A stretch of DNA of 8,114 bases from Clostridiales bacterium. GTDB taxonomy: Bacteria > Bacillota > Clostridia > Christensenellales > JAISNN01. Position numbers and translations under genes: made by a program. The stretch is taken from NCBI GenBank assembly GCA_031273965.1, contig JAISQX010000125.1:1-8114 (forward strand), given 5' to 3'. The notes under the pieces were generated by a model. The model saw only the letters and a program-made list of their open reading frames with translations. It had not been told where the DNA came from and did no database searches. Shown here piece by piece: positions 6,421 to 8,114 of the stretch. How positions within the stretch are numbered: the first letter of the stretch is position 1; each line of letters begins with the position of its first letter.

Positions 6421-6437
6421 AAAATATTCAATATTTT
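6421..6437. repeat. AT palindrome next to a TTGACA box
   Basis: AAAATATT (6421-6428) and AATATTTT (6430-6437) are exact complements about a single C, immediately after TTGACA (6415-6420). If TTGACA is a -35 box for the 56-aa frame at 6499, the palindrome would fill its spacer like an operator, but no acceptable -10 stands at the right distance. Confidence 0.35.
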
Positions 6438-6498
6438 AGCGAAGCAAATAAAATACAAATAGCAAATAGCAAAAAATTATCTTAAAGGAGGAAAACAT

Positions 6499-6669
6499 AT
6501 GAGTAACAAAATAAAAAAGGATTATGTCGAGCACAATGCGATATCGGACAAGGAAACGTTAATATCCATTGCTGAAAAAGAGTCGTTAAAAAAAGTTAAT
6601 AACCGAGAGGGGTATGTACAACTCAATTTTTTTAGAGAGCTTGACATAAATGACGCGGGAAAAAAGTAA
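6499..6669 (+). CDS. Small hypothetical protein, 56 aa, strong RBS
   Basis: ATG at 6499 preceded by AAAGGAGG, 7-8 nt upstream, one of the best ribosome-binding sites in the window. The 56 residues begin MSNKIKKDYVEH, end DINDAGKK, and are charged and soluble-looking, with no membrane segment, signal peptide or cysteine. I do not recognise it. The stop (6667-6669) is followed in the same frame, after a second stop at 6742-6744, by sequence resembling the N-terminal part of an ISAs1 transposase (ICGGD..SE..., from 6775). It may therefore be an intact small gene or the translated head of a broken one. It lies among transposon debris, and no clear promoter was found. Confidence 0.45.
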   Translation: MSNKIKKDYVEHNAISDKETLISIAEKESLKKVNNREGYVQLNFFRELDINDAGKK

Positions 6670-6721
6670 TTTTGTTGTAAAACGAAGAAAAGTGGACAAA
6701 AAAGAAGATTCATGGTGAAAA

Positions 6722-6760
6722 TTCCGGCATACTGGGATTTGTAAAGACCCTATGCCGGAA
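6722..6760. repeat. Perfect 10-bp inverted repeat with GGG/CCC inner stem
   Basis: TTCCGGCATA (6722-6731) and TATGCCGGAA (6751-6760) pair exactly; after a 2-nt bulge GGG (6734-6736) can pair with CCC (6748-6750), leaving an 11-nt loop. No T-run follows on the plus strand; on the minus strand TTTTC follows. It could be a weak terminator, or the trace of an element end just before the ISAs1-like fragment. Confidence 0.45.
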
Positions 6761-6774
6761 GAGAGCATTATTGG

Positions 6775-6926
6775 ATATGTGGAGGAGACCGCAAGTCGGA
6801 GTATAAGCGCGGCACGGCTCAACTCAACGTGGCGCCTTTCAAAGATTTTTCGCGTTACTTAACCCTAAAAAATTAAAAAAGCGTTTCATCTCTTGGGTGC
6901 GAGCGTGCAAAACAAAAGAAATTTGA
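6775..6926 (+). pseudogene. Fragment of an ISAs1-family transposase, frame-shifted
   Basis: Two adjacent frames give pieces of the conserved N-terminal region of ISAs1-type DDE transposases. Frame one, from 6775, reads ICGGDRKSEYKRGTAQLN, resembling the family's VICGADxWxEIExYGxAKxxW. Frame two, 6807-6926, reads AFQRFFALLNPKKLKKRFISWVRAC, resembling SHDTFxRVFxxLxPxxFxxxFxxWV. The frame change falls near 6815-6830, where part of the linking segment is lost. The catalytic domain that should follow is absent; 6927-7000 shows no further match that I can see. The assignment rests on recalled motif patterns. The rest of 6670-7079 holds the hairpin at 6722-6760 and the ferredoxin promoter. Confidence 0.58.
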
Positions 6927-7000
6927 GTGCGATTGCGCGTTTACGGCGGGTATTCCGCTCTCAGTTCTTTGAAAAAATTTATTTGATTCGGCTCAAACAC

Positions 7001-7029
7001 TGTACAAATTCGCTTATATATGTTAGAAT
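7001..7029 (+). promoter_or_regulatory. Probable promoter of the ferredoxin gene
   Basis: TGTACA (7001-7006), 17 bp, TAGAAT (7024-7029), with TGT directly before the -10 (extended -10). An alternative TATAAT at 7032-7037 lacks a fitting -35. The predicted leader is about 45 nt and ends in AAGGAG (7065-7070), 9 nt before the ATG. Confidence 0.6.
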
Positions 7030-7079
7030 AATATAATAAATGAAACAGCAAATTTTTTATTTTTAAGGAGATTAAAAAT

Positions 7080-7250
7080 ATGTCGCACTCTATTAATTCG
7101 GATTGTATAAGTTGCGGTTCCTGCGCGGACACCTGCCCCGTCAACGCCATATGCGAGGGAGAGAAGCGTTACGAAATCGACCCCTCCATATGTATCGACT
7201 GCGGAGCTTGTGAAAGCGCGTGCCCCGTAAACGCGATAAAAGAAGACTAA
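7080..7250 (+). CDS. 2[4Fe-4S] ferredoxin, clostridial type
   Basis: A 56-aa soluble low-potential electron carrier; in anaerobes such proteins pass electrons between pyruvate:ferredoxin oxidoreductase, hydrogenases and similar enzymes. Two tandem cluster-binding motifs are visible: CISCGSCADTCPV (residues 9-21) and CIDCGACESACPV (38-50), each CxxCxxCxxxCP, followed by NAI in both halves, the internal duplication typical of the family. Length matches the usual 55-60 aa. The start is the ATG at 7080 with AAGGAG 9 nt upstream. It appears monocistronic: its own promoter precedes it and 300 nt separate it from veg. No partner oxidoreductase gene is in the window. Confidence 0.95.
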   Translation: MSHSINSDCISCGSCADTCPVNAICEGEKRYEIDPSICIDCGACESACPVNAIKED

Positions 7251-7257
7251 ACGAAGC

Positions 7258-7329
7258 ATTTTTACATATGCTCCAAGCGCGGGTTAGAGTTCGTTTACGC
7301 GGGTTAGTACCGGTTTACTATGTAAAAAT
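7258..7329. repeat. Long-range inverted repeat enclosing a 20-bp tandem duplication
   Basis: ATTTTTACATA (7258-7268) and TATGTAAAAAT (7319-7329) are exact 11-bp complements about 50 nt apart. Between them are two abutting 20-bp units, 7278-7297 and 7298-7317, each starting CGCGGGTTAG and ending GTTTA (15 of 20 positions equal). It starts 8 nt after the ferredoxin stop codon. It may act as a 3'-end structure, although no T-run follows. The rest of 7251-7550 holds the veg promoter and leader; I see no further gene. Confidence 0.5.
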
Positions 7330-7409
7330 TATGGTTCTTGCCGCACAGTTTGCATTCCCGCGCGTTTTAGGTCGCAAAGCTTTTGAGGCGGTTTATTTTA
7401 TGTAAAGGG

Positions 7410-7439
7410 AATATTTTTACGTATTTTGGTAAAAATATT
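7410..7439. repeat. Perfect 11-bp inverted repeat overlying the veg promoter
   Basis: AATATTTTTAC (7410-7420) and GTAAAAATATT (7429-7439) are exact complements around an 8-nt centre. The left arm covers most of the -35 box, and the right arm fills the spacer up to the first base of the -10. The geometry is that of an operator; no regulator gene is nearby. Confidence 0.55.
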
Positions 7440-7444
7440 ACAAT
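7416..7444 (+). promoter_or_regulatory. Probable promoter of veg
   Basis: TTTACG (7416-7421), 17 bp, TACAAT (7439-7444). The -10 matches consensus at five of six positions and the -35 at four. Predicted start near 7451, giving a leader of about 100 nt that contains an 8-bp inverted repeat (GAAATTCT 7470-7477 with AGAATTTC 7497-7504) and a small TCGCC/GGCGA hairpin (7510-7530). Confidence 0.5.
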
Positions 7445-7550
7445 AACGAGCGCATCCCGATTCCGACAAGAAATTCTGAGGGATTCGCTAATTTTAAGAA
7501 TTTCAATAATCGCCGAATTTTTATAGGCGAATATAAGGCGGTGTTCATAG

Positions 7551-7790
7551 ATGAAAGAAGTGAAATACTCGATAAAAGACGCGAAAAACAGTCTGAACTT
7601 TTTAAAAGGGATAGACGCGATATTCCGGGTAAACCTCGGACGTAATAAAATAATCGAATATAACGGCAAAGTTGAAAATCTTTACACTTCGGTTTTTACC
7701 GTCAAATTGGACTCAAATGTCATAAAGACCTATTCGTATTCGGATATCTTGACGGGGAACGTCAAGATATCGGCGCTTTCCGCGCCATAA
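7551..7790 (+). CDS. veg: Veg family protein
   Basis: A 79-aa member of the Veg family (DUF1021), small cytoplasmic proteins widespread in Firmicutes. In Bacillus subtilis veg is very strongly transcribed and has been linked to biofilm formation and spore outgrowth; the molecular activity is not firmly known. The conserved core is visible: GRNKIIEYNGKVENLYTSVF (residues 30-49), matching the family's G-R-K..E..G....YPSVF, then VKLD (51-54) and YSYSDILTGNVKI (61-73), matching the family's YSYADILTxxVxL. Length is close to the usual 80-90 aa. The start is the ATG at 7551 with AAGGCGGTG 7 nt upstream, a somewhat imperfect Shine-Dalgarno. Monocistronic as far as the window shows. In Bacillus veg lies near the replication origin and ispE; no such neighbour is seen here. 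Confidence 0.9.
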   Translation: MKEVKYSIKDAKNSLNFLKGIDAIFRVNLGRNKIIEYNGKVENLYTSVFTVKLDSNVIKTYSYSDILTGNVKISALSAP

Positions 7791-7950
7791 TTTATACGCG
7801 CGTAATCAGGCGGATTTAATAAGAGATTTTTCATAGATTAAGAAGAAGCTTCATTAAAGACCTGAACTCACTTCGGCAACGCGCCCGATATCCGGCTTCG
7901 TTCAAAATTACTAAAAAGATAATAAAAAAGAAGACATAAATTCCGCTTTA

Positions 7951-7984
7951 AGGGAAGGGCGACGCCGTAGGTTTGCCCTTCCCT
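7951..7984. repeat. GC-rich 10-bp inverted repeat downstream of veg
   Basis: AGGGAAGGGC (7951-7960) and GCCCTTCCCT (7975-7984) pair exactly around a 14-nt loop. It is the only GC-rich hairpin in the 324-nt gene-free tail (7791-8114). It lies 160 nt past veg and lacks a following T-run on either strand, so an intrinsic terminator is doubtful; a dispersed repeat unit or an RNA structure is possible. An open frame without stop runs from the ATG at 8012 to the window end (34 codons), but its ribosome-binding site is poor and I do not annotate it. Confidence 0.45.
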
Positions 7985-8114
7985 ATTCGGTTTACAAGGT
8001 TCCGAAAAAAAATGACTGAATCCAAGTCTTGGGGACAAACGTACGCCAAAGCGAGTTTTTACCCTCAAAACAAACGAAGAATGACTTTCCTCTTAATGAG
8101 GCTACGGAATAATT

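Noticed and set aside
6522..6822. Minus-strand frames of 63 and 78 codons
   Set aside because: Low-complexity translation opposite the 56-aa frame and ISAs1 fragment, without start signals.
7278..7317. Tandem 20-bp repeats considered as a CRISPR array
   Set aside because: Two abutting units with no spacers and only 15 of 20 positions shared; no cas genes.
7220..7405. 61-codon plus-strand frame overlapping the end of the ferredoxin gene
   Set aside because: Its start lies inside the ferredoxin gene in another frame, no ribosome-binding site is present, and it reads through the tandem repeat.
7367..7669. 100-codon minus-strand frame opposite veg
   Set aside because: Shadow of veg and its promoter; no known motif.
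7868..8068. 66-codon minus-strand frame at the right edge
   Set aside because: It spans the GC-rich hairpin, has no clear ribosome-binding site, and is not recognised.
8012..8114. 34-codon open frame running off the right edge
   Set aside because: Only a weak AAGG 12 nt upstream, no recognisable sequence, and too short to judge.

Overview
This window looks like chromosomal DNA of a low- to mid-GC Bacillota (Firmicutes), most likely a strict anaerobe of the class Clostridia. The evidence is the holB-ricT (yaaT) gene pair, a Veg-family protein, a clostridial-type 2[4Fe-4S] ferredoxin, a short GyrB/ParE-type topoisomerase and strong AGGAGG ribosome-binding sites. Genus and species cannot be read from the sequence.

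Left part (1-5590), all genes on the minus strand. The 5' 589 codons of a type IIA topoisomerase B subunit (gyrB or parE) run off the left edge from a start at 1769, behind their own sigma-A-type promoter. A 400-bp spacer carries that promoter, a perfect AT palindrome and the terminator of the next unit. That unit is a compact three-gene operon transcribed leftward from an extended -10 promoter at 5562-5590: holB (DNA polymerase III delta' subunit), ricT/yaaT (Fe-S protein of the Ric complex) and a cytoplasmic GH13 glycosidase. The genes overlap or are 1 bp apart. The first two are a classic Firmicutes pair; the glycosidase is the unusual member.

Middle part (5591-7000) is accessory and decayed. 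A 459-bp element with 24-bp imperfect terminal inverted repeats holds the N- and C-terminal scraps of an IS30-like transposase without its catalytic core. Next is a 200-bp module with two face-to-face perfect-consensus promoters. A tiny 20-codon minus-strand reading frame lies in their overlap, and a plus-strand start-stop codon pair follows a doubled Shine-Dalgarno sequence. Then come an unassigned 56-aa frame with an excellent ribosome-binding site and a frame-shifted scrap of an ISAs1-family transposase.

Right part (7001-8114), genes on the plus strand. A small monocistronic ferredoxin gene and a veg gene each have a recognisable promoter. The veg promoter lies almost entirely inside a perfect 11-bp inverted repeat. 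The last 320 bp hold a GC-rich hairpin and no convincing gene.

The most interesting unexplained structure is the convergent-promoter module at 6147-6346, whose layout resembles a type I toxin/antisense or other antisense-regulated small-peptide locus. All functional readings of it are inference. No tRNA, rRNA, CRISPR array or replication origin was seen.
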